A DNA stretch of 64,000 bases from Oscillospiraceae bacterium (GTDB lineage: Bacteria; Bacillota; Clostridia; Oscillospirales; QAMX01), in NCBI GenBank assembly GCA_015067825.1, contig SVLQ01000005.1:115233-179232 (forward strand). The letters run 5' to 3'. Shown here piece after piece: positions 7,378-17,139 of this stretch; position 1 is the first letter of the stretch, and each line of letters opens with the position of its first letter. Both the position numbers and the translations under genes were made by a program. The notes under the pieces were generated by a model. It was not told where the DNA came from and did not search any database. It saw only the letters and a list, made by a program, of their open reading frames with translations.

Positions 7378-8274
7378 TTATTCGTGGCGGAAAAGCTGGG
7401 TGCTCAGGTATTTTTCACCGCGGTCGGCGAAGATGACGACAATCTTACCCTTTTCGATCTGCTTGGCGACCTCGACGGCGGCGAGCATTGCCGCACCGCT
7501 GCTCATGCCGACGAAGATCCCTTCTTCCTTGACGATGCGCCGCGACATGGCAAACGCCGCTTCGCTTTCGATCTTGACGCAGACGTCGACGGCGGTGGGA
7601 TCGTAGATCTCCGGCACGATCGCTTCCTGCATATTTTTCAGACCCTGTATGTAGTGGCCGCGTTCGGGATGCGCTTCGACGATCTGGATCTCCGGGTTCT
7701 TCTCCTTGAGCCCCATACCGACGCCCATCAGCGTGCCGGAGGTGCCGAGCGCGCAGACGATGTGGGTGATCTCGCCGCTGGTCTGCTGCCAAATCTCTTC
7801 GGCCGTCGTTTTGTAGTGGGCCAGCTTGTTGTATTCGTTGGTGAACTGGTTGGGGTTGAAGTATTTGCCCGGGTTTTCGGCGAGCAGGGAAGCGACTTTG
7901 CGGATCGCGCCGTCGGTACCTTCGGAGGCCGGCGTGAGAATGATCTTGCCGCCGAACGCTTCGATCATGCTGCGGCGTTCGATCGAAACAGCCTCGCTCA
8001 TGACGATGACGACCTCGTAGCCCTTGACTGTGCCGATCATTGCAAGTCCGATACCGGTATTGCCGCTGGTCGCTTCGATGATCGTTTTGCCCTTGACGAG
8101 GCTGCCGTCGGCTTCGGCCTGTTCGATCATGCGCAGGGCGATGCGGTCTTTGATGCTGCCGGTGGGGTTGAAGCCCTCGAGCTTAGCCCAGATCTCGACG
8201 TTGGGGTTCGGGCACATATGGTTGATGGGGACAAGCGGCGTGTTGCCGATGGTATCTAAGATATTGTGGTACAT
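7378..8274 (-). CDS. cysK: cysteine synthase (O-acetylserine sulfhydrylase)
   Basis: The 298-residue PLP enzyme converts O-acetylserine and sulfide to cysteine. The PLP lysine is K42 in NPTGSIKDR, and the substrate loop TSGNTGIGLAM and the phosphate-binding GTSGTLMGVG are present, as is SSGAA near the C-terminus. An open frame continues further upstream, but the start at 8274 (MYHNILDTIGNTPL) has a good AAGGAAAAG ribosome binding site and matches the family N-terminus. A terminator separates it from pnp upstream. I see no obvious promoter in the short gap, so some readthrough from pnp is possible. Confidence 0.95.
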   Translation of the reverse strand: MYHNILDTIGNTPLVPINHMCPNPNVEIWAKLEGFNPTGSIKDRIALRMIEQAEADGSLVKGKTIIEATSGNTGIGLAMIGTVKGYEVVIVMSEAVSIERRSMIEAFGGKIILTPASEGTDGAIRKVASLLAENPGKYFNPNQFTNEYNKLAHYKTTAEEIWQQTSGEITHIVCALGTSGTLMGVGMGLKEKNPEIQIVEAHPERGHYIQGLKNMQEAIVPEIYDPTAVDVCVKIESEAAFAMSRRIVKEEGIFVGMSSGAAMLAAVEVAKQIEKGKIVVIFADRGEKYLSTQLFRHE

Positions 8275-8303
8275 AAGCGCACTCTTTTCCTTGTGGTTTT
8301 GGC

Positions 8304-8353
8304 GAAAAAACAAAGGGACGGAGAGCCTGCCTGGCGGCAGGCCATCCGTCCCT
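8304..8353 (-). terminator. terminator of pnp
   Basis: A long hairpin (AGGGACGGAT..GCCTGCC / GGCAGGC..TCCGTCCCT), followed by TTTGTTTTTT on the minus strand, lies 16 bases after the pnp stop codon. Confidence 0.85.
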
Positions 8354-8369
8354 GTATGGTTTTGGGAAC

Positions 8370-10481
8370 TTAGGCGTTTTCGGGCGGGACGGCGTCCTTG
8401 TGCGAGAGGTTCAGACGGCCCTTTTCGTCGATCTCGGTGACGACGACCCACAGCATATCGCCGACGTTGCAGATGTCTTCAACTTTGGCGACGCGGTAGT
8501 TGGCGAGTTTGGAGATGTGGACAAGGCCTTCTTTGCCCGGGGCGATCTCGACGAACGCACCGAACTGCATCAGGCGGGTGACCTTGCCGTAGAACTGCTG
8601 ACCCGGCTGCGGATCGAGCACGATGGCGCTGATGGTGTTGTAGGCGGCGCGGCAGGCTTCGATGTCGTTGCTGGCGATGAAGACACGGCCGTCGTCTTCG
8701 ATGTCGATCTTGGCACCGGTGTCGGCGACGATCTTCTGGATCACGCTGCCGCCCTTGCCGATGACTTCGCGGATCTTGTCGACTTCGATCTGCATCTGCA
8801 GCATCTTCGGCGCGTACTTCGAAAGCTCGGTGCGCGGTTCGGCGATACAGGGGAGCATGACCTGTTCGAGGATCTCGAGGCGGGCGACGCGCGTCTGGCG
8901 CAGCGCTTCTTTGATGATCTCCGGCGTAAGGCCGTCGATCTTGAGGTCCATCTGGATGGCGGTGATACCCGTGTGGGTACCGGCAACTTTGAAGTCCATA
9001 TCGCCGAAGAAGTCTTCAACGCCCTGGATGTCGGTGAAGACCATCCAGCCGTCGCCTTCGGTGATGAGGCCGCAGGAGATACCCGCAACAGGCGCCTTGA
9101 TCGGAACACCGGCGTCCATCAGCGCGAGGGTCGAGCCGCAGATGGAACCCTGCGAGGTCGAGCCGTTGGAGGAGAGGACTTCGGAGACAAGGCGGATGCA
9201 GTACGGGAATTCTTCTTCGGTCGGGATGACAGGTTCAAGCGCACGTTCGGCGAGAGCGCCGTGGCCGATTTCGCGGCGGCCGGGGCTGCGCGAGGGCTTG
9301 GCTTCACCGACGCTGTAGCCCGGGAAGTTGTAGTGGTGCATGTAGCGCTTGGAGGTTTCGTTGGAGATGCCGTCGAGGATCTGGTAATCGGCGACGGTGC
9401 CGAGCGTACAGGCCGTCAGAACCTGCGTCTGGCCGCGGGTGAACATACCCGAACCGTGGACGCGCGGCAGCAGACCGACTTCGGCGGCGAGCGGACGGAC
9501 CTGATCCATGCGGCGGCCGTCGACGCGCTTTTTGTCGTCGAGCAGCCAGCGGCGGACGACGTATTTCTGCAGCTTGTAGAGGCATTCGCCAAAGACAGCG
9601 CCGTTTTCGGCGTATTCGTCGCCGTATTCTTCGGCGATGCGGTCTTTCAGTTCGGCAAGGCGGGCATCACGCACGGTCTTGTCGTCGGTGTCCATGCAGT
9701 AACGGACGTCTTCGATATATTTATCCTTGAGCGCGTCGTAGAGTTCTTCCGGAACGTTGACGGCCGGGTAGGCAAACTTCGGCTTGCCGATTTCGGCGGC
9801 GATGCCGGCGATGAAGGCGCAGATCGGCTTGATCTCCTGATGGGCAAGCATGATCGCGTTGTACATGATTTCTTCGGGGATCTGGTCGGCGCCGGCTTCG
9901 ATCATGACGACCTTATCCTTCGAGGCGGCGACGGTGAGCGCGAGGGTGGAGGCGGCGCGTTCTTTTTCGTTGGGGTTGATGACGAAGTGACCGTCGACGT
10001 AGCCGATGTTCAGGCCGCCGATGGGGCCGTTCCACGGAATGTCGGAGATCGACAGCGCGATCGAGGTACCGATCATGGCGCAGATTTCCGGCGAGTTGTC
10101 CTGGTCAACGGACATAACGGTGCAGGAAATGCAGACGTCGTTGCGCATATCTTTGGGGAAGAGCGGACGGATCGGACGGTCGATGACGCGCGAAGTGAGG
10201 ATCGCGTGTTCGCCCGGACGGCCTTCGCGGCGCTGCCACGAGCCCGGGATGTGGCCGACGGCGTAGAGCTTTTCTTCGTAGTCGACGCTGAGGGGGAAGA
10301 AGTCGATGCCGTCGCGCGGCTTTTCGGAAGCGGTCGCGGTGACGAGAACGACGGTTTCGCCGTAACGGATCAGGCAGCTGCCGTTGGCAAGACCGGCCAT
10401 TTTGCCGGTTTCAACGATCATTTTGCGGCCGCCGATTTCGGTTTCGAACGTACGGTGGTTAAATTGCATATGGGTGATCAT
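8370..10481 (-). CDS. pnp: polyribonucleotide nucleotidyltransferase (PNPase)
   Basis: The 703-residue protein is the phosphorolytic 3'-5' exoribonuclease of mRNA turnover. Two RNase PH domains are joined by a helical linker. The second is the active one, with FTRGQTQVL and [10 protein letters not shown]. They are followed by a KH domain ([14 protein letters not shown]) and an S1 domain ([15 protein letters not shown]) at the C-terminus. The start at 10481 ([13 protein letters not shown]) is chosen because AAGGAAGG lies just upstream. A longer frame to 10547 has no such site. It lies downstream of rpsO, the widely conserved rpsO-pnp order, with a stable intergenic hairpin between them. Confidence 0.97.
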   Translation of the reverse strand: MITHMQFNHRTFETEIGGRKMIVETGKMAGLANGSCLIRYGETVVLVTATASEKPRDGIDFFPLSVDYEEKLYAVGHIPGSWQRREGRPGEHAILTSRVIDRPIRPLFPKDMRNDVCISCTVMSVDQDNSPEICAMIGTSIALSISDIPWNGPIGGLNIGYVDGHFVINPNEKERAASTLALTVAASKDKVVMIEAGADQIPEEIMYNAIMLAHQEIKPICAFIAGIAAEIGKPKFAYPAVNVPEELYDALKDKYIEDVRYCMDTDDKTVRDARLAELKDRIAEEYGDEYAENGAVFGECLYKLQKYVVRRWLLDDKKRVDGRRMDQVRPLAAEVGLLPRVHGSGMFTRGQTQVLTACTLGTVADYQILDGISNETSKRYMHHYNFPGYSVGEAKPSRSPGRREIGHGALAERALEPVIPTEEEFPYCIRLVSEVLSSNGSTSQGSICGSTLALMDAGVPIKAPVAGISCGLITEGDGWMVFTDIQGVEDFFGDMDFKVAGTHTGITAIQMDLKIDGLTPEIIKEALRQTRVARLEILEQVMLPCIAEPRTELSKYAPKMLQMQIEVDKIREVIGKGGSVIQKIVADTGAKIDIEDDGRVFIASNDIEACRAAYNTISAIVLDPQPGQQFYGKVTRLMQFGAFVEIAPGKEGLVHISKLANYRVAKVEDICNVGDMLWVVVTEIDEKGRLNLSHKDAVPPENA

Positions 10482-10605
10482 AGTTCTACCTTCCTTTATC
10501 GTATGATTGGACCGGCAGCTTGCCCTTTTGAGCCCGCCCATTAGCATTTGAAGCTGCGGCCGAAAAAAAGGGGTTCGGCGGTACCTTCAATTGCTAACAG
10601 GGCTG

Positions 10606-10646
10606 CCCGCCGCCGTTTTGCCGGTCAGAAGTGAGGAAACGGCGGG
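10606..10646 (-). other. stable intergenic hairpin between rpsO and pnp
   Basis: The segments CCGCCGTTT and AAACGGCGG can pair around a loop of about 20 nt. In E. coli an rpsO-pnp intergenic stem-loop is processed by RNase III and mediates PNPase autocontrol. By position this hairpin could do the same, or it may be a leaky terminator, but neither is shown. Confidence 0.45.
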
Positions 10647-10706
10647 GAGGGAGATAGTGTTTTGCCGACGCGAGGCAAGAGTTTGCCCCGCGTCGGCGGC
10701 GTGTGC

Positions 10707-10973
10707 TTACTTGCGGATTTCGAGCTTGGCGATGAGGGCGCGGTAACGGTTGATGTCTTTCTTCTGGAGATAATCCAGCATGGAACGACGGTTACCGACC
10801 ATCTGCAGCAGACCGCGGCGGGAGTGGTTGTCCTTCGGGTGGGTCTTCAGGTGCGCGGTGAGCTCGTTGATGCGAGCGGTCAGAATCGCGATCTGGACTT
10901 CCGGAGAACCGGTATCGGTGGGATGGGTGCGGTTGGCCTCGATGACGGCCTGCTTGACTTCCTGTTTGATCAT
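10707..10973 (-). CDS. rpsO: 30S ribosomal protein S15
   Basis: The 88-residue protein is full length for S15, which binds 16S rRNA in the platform. The hallmarks [20 protein letters not shown] and [20 protein letters not shown] are intact. An open frame extends upstream, but the ATG at 10973 (MIKQEVKQ) has an AAAGGTGAT ribosome binding site and gives the standard length. It is transcribed from a clear promoter about 125 bases upstream. The long leader could hold S15 autoregulatory structure, which I could not establish. Confidence 0.97.
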   Translation of the reverse strand: MIKQEVKQAVIEANRTHPTDTGSPEVQIAILTARINELTAHLKTHPKDNHSRRGLLQMVGNRRSMLDYLQKKDINRYRALIAKLEIRK

Positions 10974-11096
10974 TGCTATCACCTTTCGTGTCTGTATTTG
11001 TTGCGCCTTGGCCGCAAAACCGAGGGAGGAGCGGGTGACAAACCGCATGGCGGCGTTACCTCTTCTCTCAGTAAAGGGCATAATGCACACTGTAAT

Positions 11097-11125
11097 ATGA
11101 TACCACACTTTACGTCTATTGTAAA
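11097..11125 (-). promoter_or_regulatory. sigma-A promoter of rpsO-pnp
   Basis: TTTACA (minus strand, 11120-11125), a 17-bp spacer and TATCAT (11097-11102). Confidence 0.75.
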
Positions 11126-11236
11126 TAGGAAATTGATGATTTATACGAAAAAATTGTGCGGCAAATTTTTCGGAAAGTTGGGTGCTTTGCCAAATCCGGC
11201 AGGAAAACCAATGTGCAGATCAACCGACGCTGCGGC

Positions 11237-11265
11237 TTGCTATTTTGGGCAAAATATGGTATCAT
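11237..11265 (+). promoter_or_regulatory. sigma-A promoter of the cupin gene
   Basis: TTGCTA (11237-11242), a 17-bp spacer and TATCAT (11260-11265), about 48 bases upstream of the ATG. Confidence 0.75.
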
Positions 11266-11312
11266 ATCCACAAACGAACCGCCTTTGCGGCGGTGAAAAG
11301 GAGAAGAGAACT

Positions 11313-11660
11313 ATGGTCAAAAAGGGACACGAGCTTCCGGTGCAGGAAAACGAAAATATGCGCGGCGGCGACGGCACGATCGTTTTGCGCCATTTCTTGA
11401 ACAAGGATGAATTTTACGGCAAAGGCAGACTGTTCTCGCAGATCACGGTCAAGCCCGGCTGCTCGATCGGTTACCATGAGCACCACGGCGAAAGCGAGAT
11501 CTTCGCCGTCATCAGCGGCAACGGCCTGTTTAACGACAACGGCGAGGAAATGCCGGTGGCGGCGGGCGACGTTCTGGTGACTTCGAGCGGCAAGGGCCAC
11601 GCGATCGCGTGCGTCGGCAGTTGCCCGCTGGAACTGGTCGCGCTGATCATTTACGAATAA
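11313..11660 (+). CDS. single-domain cupin protein
   Basis: The 115-residue protein is a small cupin beta-barrel. Cupin motif 1 is seen as GYHEHHGESEIFAVISG, with H55, H57 and Glu62 as likely metal ligands. Motif 2 is AAGDVLVTSSGKGHAI, with His in the last part. The substrate or ligand is unknown; small stand-alone cupins bind metals, sugars or small acids. The ATG at 11313 is preceded by AAAAGGAGAAG. The MATE transporter gene starts 34 bases downstream with its own ribosome binding site, so the two probably form an operon. Confidence 0.88.
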   Translation: MVKKGHELPVQENENMRGGDGTIVLRHFLNKDEFYGKGRLFSQITVKPGCSIGYHEHHGESEIFAVISGNGLFNDNGEEMPVAAGDVLVTSSGKGHAIACVGSCPLELVALIIYE

Positions 11661-11694
11661 GTCCAAACGATAGAACGGTACAGGAGGCGGTTTC

Positions 11695-13065
11695 GTGGCA
11701 GCGGTCGTGCGGAACGACTTTTCCAAGGGCAGTATTACCGGGACGATTTTTCGGTTAGCGCTGCCCATGATCGGCGCACAGCTGATCAACGTGCTCTACA
11801 ATATCGTCGACCGCATTTTTATCGGCCGCATGGAAGATGTCGGCCGCGACGCGCTGACGGGCGTAGGCGTGACCTTTCCGATCTTAATGATCGTCTCTGC
11901 CTTTACCGCGCTCTGCGGTCAGGGCGGTGCGCCGCTCTGTTCGATCGCGCGCGGTGAGGGTGATACCGACCGCGCCGAGCGCATCATGGGCAATTCGTTT
12001 TCGATGCTTCTCGTCGCCGGCGTTTTGGTGACGGTTTTGGGTCTGATCTTCAAAAAGCCGATCCTCTACGCCTTTGGCGCGAGCGATGCGACGTACGGCT
12101 ATGCCAATTCGTACATCACGATCTATCTCCTCGGCAGCCTGTTCGTGATGATCGGGCTGGGGATGAACGCCTATATCAACTCGCAGGGCTTTACCACGGT
12201 GGGGATGTGCAGCGTTCTGATCGGTGCGGTTTTAAACATCGCGCTCGATCCGCTGTTTATCTTCGTTTTCGACTGGGGCGTTGCCGGTGCCGCGTGGGCA
12301 ACCGTGTTGGCGCAGGCGGTTTCGGCGGTCTGGGTGCTCCTGTTTCTGACGGGTAAGCGGACGATTTTAAAGCTGCGCGTGCGGTCGATGGTGCTCCGGT
12401 GGCAGATCGTGCGGCGGATTCTGGCGTTGGGGCTGACCGGGTTTGTGATGAAGCTGACGAATTCGGCCGTGCAGATCAGCTGCAACGCGATGCTGCAGAC
12501 CCACGGCGGCGACCTCTACGTCGGCGTGATGACCGTGATCAACTCGATCCGCGATATGCTGATGATGCCGGTGAGCGGGTTGTCGAGCGGGTCGGAGCCG
12601 TTTATCAGCTATAACTACGGCGCAAAGCACTACGACCGTGTGAAGAAGGGTCTGCTCGTGATGATGGTCAGCTGCATGATCTATTCGACGCTGGCGTGGA
12701 TCTTCGTGGAATCGCTGCCGGCGATGCTGATCCGCATCTTTAACGACGAAGCGGCGCTGGTTGAGGTCGGCGTGCCGTCGATGCGCATCTATTTTGCCGC
12801 GTACCTGCTGATGAGCCTGCAGATGGCGGGGCAGTCGGGATTTGTGGCGCTGAACAAAGCCAAACAGGCGGTATTTTTCTCGCTGCTCAGAAAGGCGATC
12901 ATCGTGGTACCGCTGGTGCTCGTGCTGCCGCAGATCGGCGGATTGGGGACGGACGGCGTGTTTCTCGCCGAGCCGATCTCGGACGTTCTGGGGGCGACGA
13001 CCTGCTTTGTCACGTTTATGCTGACGGTGTGGCGTAAGTTGGGGAAAGAAGAAAAAACGGTATAA
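11695..13065 (+). CDS. MATE-family multidrug efflux transporter
   Basis: The 456-residue integral membrane protein has about 12 hydrophobic segments in two repeated halves, as in MATE cation-coupled antiporters. The first half has PMIGAQLINVLYNIVDRIFIG and the second opens with a related pattern (RRILALGLTGFVMKLTNSAVQIS). It starts with GTG at 11695 behind a strong CAGGAGGCGG site. Substrates cannot be predicted. A second, different MATE gene lies at 37653, so two MATE genes bracket the phage-like region. Confidence 0.93.
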   Translation: MAAVVRNDFSKGSITGTIFRLALPMIGAQLINVLYNIVDRIFIGRMEDVGRDALTGVGVTFPILMIVSAFTALCGQGGAPLCSIARGEGDTDRAERIMGNSFSMLLVAGVLVTVLGLIFKKPILYAFGASDATYGYANSYITIYLLGSLFVMIGLGMNAYINSQGFTTVGMCSVLIGAVLNIALDPLFIFVFDWGVAGAAWATVLAQAVSAVWVLLFLTGKRTILKLRVRSMVLRWQIVRRILALGLTGFVMKLTNSAVQISCNAMLQTHGGDLYVGVMTVINSIRDMLMMPVSGLSSGSEPFISYNYGAKHYDRVKKGLLVMMVSCMIYSTLAWIFVESLPAMLIRIFNDEAALVEVGVPSMRIYFAAYLLMSLQMAGQSGFVALNKAKQAVFFSLLRKAIIVVPLVLVLPQIGGLGTDGVFLAEPISDVLGATTCFVTFMLTVWRKLGKEEKTV

Positions 13066-13083
13066 ACTACGCGAAAGAATCAT

Positions 13084-13122
13084 AAAAAGGCTGTTTTGCA
13101 GAAATGCAGAACAGCCTTTTTT
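13084..13122. terminator. terminator after the MATE gene
   Basis: The hairpin AAAGGCTGTTTTGCA / TGCAGAACAGCCTTT with a trailing T-run, 18 bases after the MATE stop codon. It marks the left border of the phage-like region. Confidence 0.85.
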
Positions 13123-13336
13123 GTGTGCAAATGCCGAATGAGACGCGATAAATCCGTGAGAAAACGATGCGGATCATCGGAGAAAAATGCGGTAAGACTT
13201 TTCGGTGCGGTGTGTGCTACAATATCGGTGCGTTCGGGGAACATCCCTAAAACTTACGTTTACGCAAATTGGAGCGGTGGGTTTCCGGGAAACCGGAGCT
13301 GGTCAGAGCCGCACCGCGCAGAAAGGAGAGGACAAA

Positions 13337-15214
13337 ATGAAACTATCATACCCGAGCGGGTCAAGCGCCGCGCGGCACAAAACCGTCTACCACACGTTTC
13401 GCGGCGTCGATCTTTCGACCGATCCGGCACTTGTGGACACCACGCGCAGCCCCGATGCCCCGAATCTGATCTCGGATACGGGCGGTTATCCCGAAAAGAG
13501 GCTTGGTTGGAAAACCTTGGTGCAGCAGGTTGGTCGGCAAAGCGTGAATGGGCTGTACCGGCTGGTTTCGGCAAGTGGAGAGGCCCGCGTGGCGCACATC
13601 GGGACGACTCTTTATCGGTGGGGCGATACGGAGCTTTCGGTTTTGAGAGAGGGCGTTGCGGATCAGAGGAGTTCGGCGTTTGAGTGCGCCGGGAAGCTGT
13701 GGATTTTGACTGGTGGCGAATACCTCGTTTACGACGGTGAGACGATCAAAGCGGCGGCAGAAGATGCCTATGCGCCGATCACATCGATCTCGAATCCTCC
13801 GGCAGGCGGCGGTGTCGCATTCGAGGCGGCAAACCTCCTGACGAACAAACGGAGGAATTTGTTTACCGCAGACGGCACGGCAAAGACCTATCAGCTCGAC
13901 TTTGCGCCAATCACGGCGGTGCTGGCGGTCACGCAAGACGGTACGGCGGTGACGAGCGGGTACAGCGTCGATTTGACCAAAGGCACGGTGACGTTTTCGA
14001 CCGCGCCGAGTAAACCCGCGATCACAGGCGAGGACAACATCGAGATTTTGTTTTCGGTCGGCACGGAAGGATACAGCGAGGCGATCAACGGCTGCCGTTT
14101 TGCCGGGATGTTTGGCTTTGGCGGCGATACCGGCGAGCGCGTTTTCTTCTCCGGCAACCCGAAATATCCCAACGTCGACTGGCGTTGCGAGGTGCATTCC
14201 CCGGATTATCAGGTCGACCCGTCGTATATCCCCGACACGAGCTTTGCTTATATCGGCAGCGACGCGAACGCGATCATGGGATATCGGAGAGTGGGCGACA
14301 AACAGGCGATCATCAAGGCGGCCAACGACGCCGACGCGACAATTTTCTTCCGCTCGGCGGGGTTGGATGCTGAAGGCGAGGCGATTTTCAGCTTGGCGCA
14401 GGGTGTTGCCGGTGCAGGGGCGGTTTCGCCATGGAGCATTGCAAATTTGGGCGACGAGAGCTTATTTTTGAGCGCAAACGGCATTTTCGGCATCGCGTCG
14501 CAGACCTATACCTCGCAGTATTGCCTGCAAAACAGGAGCTATTTTGTCGATGCAAAGCTCACGAAAGAGGGAAATCTCGCAGAGGCCGTTGCGGTCGAAT
14601 GGGACGGGCGGTATTTGCTGGCGGTCAATGGCCGCTGCTATGTGCTCGACGGCAAGCAGAACAAAAGCTACAAGCCGCAGAGCTTGGGCGACTACATTTA
14701 CGAGTGCGGCTACTGGACGAATATTCCGGCACGGTGCTGGCTGGAGGTCGACGGTGCGCTGTATTTCGGCACGGCTGACGGCAGAATCTGCAAATTCCGC
14801 ACGGACGAGGACGGCATGAGCCGATTCGCCGACGACGATATGCCGATTGCCGCAAGCTGGGCCACAAAGGCCGACGATGACGGCGATTTCGCGCTTTTAA
14901 AGTCGATTCCCATGCGCGGTTCGGCGGTGATGGTCAAGCCATACACACAGAGCTCGGCAAAAATCACGATCCGCACGGAGCGCGACTTTGGCAAGGAGAT
15001 CCGCACGACGGAGACCGGGCGATTTGACTTTTCGGAGATCAATTTCGATAACTTCACGTTTTCTACGAGCGATTCGCCCGAGGTCGTGATGATAAACCGG
15101 AAGATCAAGCGGTACAAAACGTGTCAGATCATCGTGGCAAACGATGCAATTCATGAGGGGTTCGGCGTTTACGGCATCATCAAGCGGTTTACGACCGGGC
15201 ACTACGCGAGATAA
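13337..15214 (+). CDS. phage tail nozzle/hub-like structural protein
   Basis: The 625-residue protein has no enzymatic motif. It is rich in short beta strands with repeated tryptophan/tyrosine turns of propeller type (for example VNGLYRLVSAS and CGKLWILTGGEYLVYDG, and near the C-terminus YECGYWTNIPARCWLEVDG). Such proteins occupy the nozzle or stabilising position of podovirus tails (P22 gp10 / T7 gp12-like in role). This is inference from length, composition and position as the first gene before fibre genes. The ATG at 13337 has an AAAGGAGAGG ribosome binding site. An upstream frame to 13205 lacks one. Confidence 0.6.
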   Translation: MKLSYPSGSSAARHKTVYHTFRGVDLSTDPALVDTTRSPDAPNLISDTGGYPEKRLGWKTLVQQVGRQSVNGLYRLVSASGEARVAHIGTTLYRWGDTELSVLREGVADQRSSAFECAGKLWILTGGEYLVYDGETIKAAAEDAYAPITSISNPPAGGGVAFEAANLLTNKRRNLFTADGTAKTYQLDFAPITAVLAVTQDGTAVTSGYSVDLTKGTVTFSTAPSKPAITGEDNIEILFSVGTEGYSEAINGCRFAGMFGFGGDTGERVFFSGNPKYPNVDWRCEVHSPDYQVDPSYIPDTSFAYIGSDANAIMGYRRVGDKQAIIKAANDADATIFFRSAGLDAEGEAIFSLAQGVAGAGAVSPWSIANLGDESLFLSANGIFGIASQTYTSQYCLQNRSYFVDAKLTKEGNLAEAVAVEWDGRYLLAVNGRCYVLDGKQNKSYKPQSLGDYIYECGYWTNIPARCWLEVDGALYFGTADGRICKFRTDEDGMSRFADDDMPIAASWATKADDDGDFALLKSIPMRGSAVMVKPYTQSSAKITIRTERDFGKEIRTTETGRFDFSEINFDNFTFSTSDSPEVVMINRKIKRYKTCQIIVANDAIHEGFGVYGIIKRFTTGHYAR

Positions 15215-15228
15215 AGGAGATGGTACAC

Positions 15229-15975
15229 ATGGCTTTGGATACACATAAAATCAAATCTTCGGACTATGAGGGCAAAGACATTGCCGCGCTGCCAACTAGA
15301 CCGACCATTTCCGCAGCAGAACTGCAGGCAGCGTTTGACAGGCTCGTCAAAGAGGTTGTTGTGCCGAAATTCAACGCGCTGATTGAAGAATTGGCCGGAA
15401 GCCTCGGCGCGGATGCGGTTGGCAAGACGATTTCGGGCATGAGCGGACAGAGCGCGGGTGCGCTGTTGGAAGAACTGGCGGCAAAAAAAGCGCCACTGGA
15501 AAGCCCGGGTCTGACCGGCACACCGACGGCACCAACGCCGGATACGAACGCAAACACCGCACAGCTTGCGACCACGGCCTTTGTTCAGGCGGTTGCAAGG
15601 GAGCTTGTTTTGAACACCGGCGCGGCAGATATGACCAAGGCGGTTTACGACCCGCAGGGAAAAAACACGGATGTTTTCGCGTTTGCCGAAGAAGCGGCGC
15701 GGCACTCGGTGCTGGTAGTGAACTTGTCGACGGGAGATTGGGTTGAGCTTGCCGACGGGAACTACATGCAGACCGTGACAGCGGCAGATGCTGAACCGAC
15801 CGATTATTCGTACATTGTCGCACCGGCGCCGGAAAGCCATGCGGCTTACGGTTTGGCGGGGATTTACATGGGTAATGTGGAAAGCGGGAAATTCACATTC
15901 TACGCAACTACAAAGCCGGAGACGGCAGTTTTGGTAAACATGATGAAGATCCACACAACCGGAGAGGAGGCATAG
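15229..15975 (+). CDS. phage tail fibre protein
   Basis: The 248-residue protein carries, about residues 88-115, the repeat common in tail fibres (SPGLTGTPTAPTPDTNANT then QLATTAFVQA), which usually packs along a trimeric shaft. The N-terminal 80 residues are helical and probably attach to the tail. The C-terminal half is beta-rich and ends in a VNMMKIHTT segment. I chose the ATG at 15229 because the AAAGGAGATG site lies at proper spacing, and an in-frame ATG at 15220 overlaps that site. It is directly followed by a second small fibre-type gene. Confidence 0.72.
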   Translation: MALDTHKIKSSDYEGKDIAALPTRPTISAAELQAAFDRLVKEVVVPKFNALIEELAGSLGADAVGKTISGMSGQSAGALLEELAAKKAPLESPGLTGTPTAPTPDTNANTAQLATTAFVQAVARELVLNTGAADMTKAVYDPQGKNTDVFAFAEEAARHSVLVVNLSTGDWVELADGNYMQTVTAADAEPTDYSYIVAPAPESHAAYGLAGIYMGNVESGKFTFYATTKPETAVLVNMMKIHTTGEEA

Positions 15976-15978
15976 CCG

Positions 15979-16164
15979 ATGGCAGTCTTTAATTTATCCG
16001 GCGGCGGTGTTGCAAGCAAAGAACTGGTGCCGGAGAACATTCGCGACGGCGTGACGATCGGCAATGTGACAGGTACACTTCCCCCGACCGTGGTGCTGAC
16101 AAAAGCGGAGTATAACGCACTCGCAGAAAAGGACGGCAACACGCTGTATTTGGTGGTTGCATGA
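15979..16164 (+). CDS. small phage tail-associated protein
   Basis: The 61-residue protein contains ELVPENIRDGVTIGNVTGTL, a motif frequent in tail proteins of gut Clostridia phages, and then LTKAEYNALAEKDGNTLYLV, which resembles the short linker segment of fibre proteins. It has no signal peptide or membrane segment. It starts 4 bases after the preceding gene and overlaps the next start by 4 bases, so it is translationally coupled. A role as fibre adaptor is inferred. Confidence 0.6.
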   Translation: MAVFNLSGGGVASKELVPENIRDGVTIGNVTGTLPPTVVLTKAEYNALAEKDGNTLYLVVA

Positions 16165-16739
16165 CGAAACTGGATTTTTCGGGCGTGAAAGATGCGCGCG
16201 TGGGCGAACGCGAGGTACAACGCATTTATCGCGGCGATACAAAGGTTTGGAACAAGTATTGTTGGGAAAAGTGGGGTTGTACTCGTGTGACCATATATTC
16301 GTTAAGCGGTGAGTTCACCGGAGAGACGGTTGAGTGGATCAATCCGGACAGAATCGTATATGGCAGAACTTTGTATTCAAAACGAACAACGTATGCGGCG
16401 GCCGGCTATTACCGGTTTTCTAACAACATGCCAAACAGTAACTTCACTATGACCGAATTGTACGATCTGGGATACAGATATCTTACAGAAAACGAACAAG
16501 TCAATGTCGGCGAAACGTATCTGCGGTTGAGCGGGATTTCATACCGGGAAGACGGAACGAAAATCATGAATATTAAACAGTACGAAGTCAAACAGGAAAA
16601 AACGGTCGGCGACTATACCAAGGGCTCAAAATCATACGGCGTCGTAGAAGGATACTCGGGCGATTACCCCGACAACGGGCGGCACTCTGACGGATACTGG
16701 TATGTGCGCGTTGATCCTGTTGGGGTGAAGGAGGGATAA
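16161..16739 (+). CDS. phage tail appendage protein, unrecognised
   Basis: The 192-residue protein opens with VQRIYRGDTKVWNK, a pattern that often begins tail-tip or receptor-facing proteins in Clostridia prophages (compare VAKICSGDTVLWS in the 17947 gene). The rest is rich in Tyr, Gly and Thr and looks like a beta-structured receptor-binding region with no enzyme motif. It overlaps the previous stop codon by 4 bases. I do not recognise the family. The receptor-binding role is inferred from position and composition. Confidence 0.5.
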   Translation: MTKLDFSGVKDARVGEREVQRIYRGDTKVWNKYCWEKWGCTRVTIYSLSGEFTGETVEWINPDRIVYGRTLYSKRTTYAAAGYYRFSNNMPNSNFTMTELYDLGYRYLTENEQVNVGETYLRLSGISYREDGTKIMNIKQYEVKQEKTVGDYTKGSKSYGVVEGYSGDYPDNGRHSDGYWYVRVDPVGVKEG

Positions 16740-16740
16740 G

Positions 16741-17139
16741 ATGACTGGCAAAGAAGCATTGACGATGGCGGCGAATATCGTGCACGAAACTGATCTTTCG
16801 CCCTATCTTGAAACGGCGAAAACGTGGATCAACGTGATTTTGGGCGAGCTTTACGATATCGCCAACCGCCGCAGAGAGTGGCGCGGAGAAATGGCGTTTT
16901 ACAGTTTGCCGCAGATTGAGGATCTGGAAGACGATCTCCCGTACGATGAAGAGATGAACGTGCGGGTGCTCGTCAAGGGATTGGTTGCGCGGCTCTTCTC
17001 GGAGGACTGCGACAACGCACAGCTGACGATGTACCGCCAAGAATACGAACTGGCTGCGCGTGAACTCGACCGCGCAGTGGTAAGGATCATCACGGAAGGA
17101 GGCAAGGCGCATGAATCGTTTGCGGCTTTTGGTATCTGA
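16741..17139 (+). CDS. putative phage head-tail adaptor
   Basis: The 132-residue protein is largely alpha-helical and acidic in the middle (IEDLEDDLPYDEE). Length and predicted helices fit head-completion/adaptor proteins of podoviruses and gp6-like connectors, but I see no diagnostic motif. It begins one base after the previous stop. Its end overlaps the collagen-like gene by 29 bases, so all of these are on one transcript. Confidence 0.45.
   Translation: MTGKEALTMAANIVHETDLSPYLETAKTWINVILGELYDIANRRREWRGEMAFYSLPQIEDLEDDLPYDEEMNVRVLVKGLVARLFSEDCDNAQLTMYRQEYELAARELDRAVVRIITEGGKAHESFAAFGI

Larger units (their letters stand above)
10974..11312. other. divergent intergenic region rpsO / cupin
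   Basis: This 339-base gap holds the rpsO leader and two back-to-back promoters (11097-11125 minus, 11237-11265 plus). The roughly 110 bases between them show nothing I can name. Confidence 0.6.

Noticed and set aside
8400..10544. Plus-strand 714-codon frame opposite pnp.
   Set aside because: The minus-strand gene has complete PNPase domains and start signals, and the plus frame is an antisense shadow rich in Asp, Val and Gly.
13245..13280. Similarity between ATCCCTAAAACTTACG here and ATCCCCAAAACTTACG at the start of the portal gene (about 22085), a possible att or packaging site pair.
   Set aside because: The shared core is short and the flanks do not align well. One copy is coding sequence of the portal gene, so chance or a common codon string is more likely.
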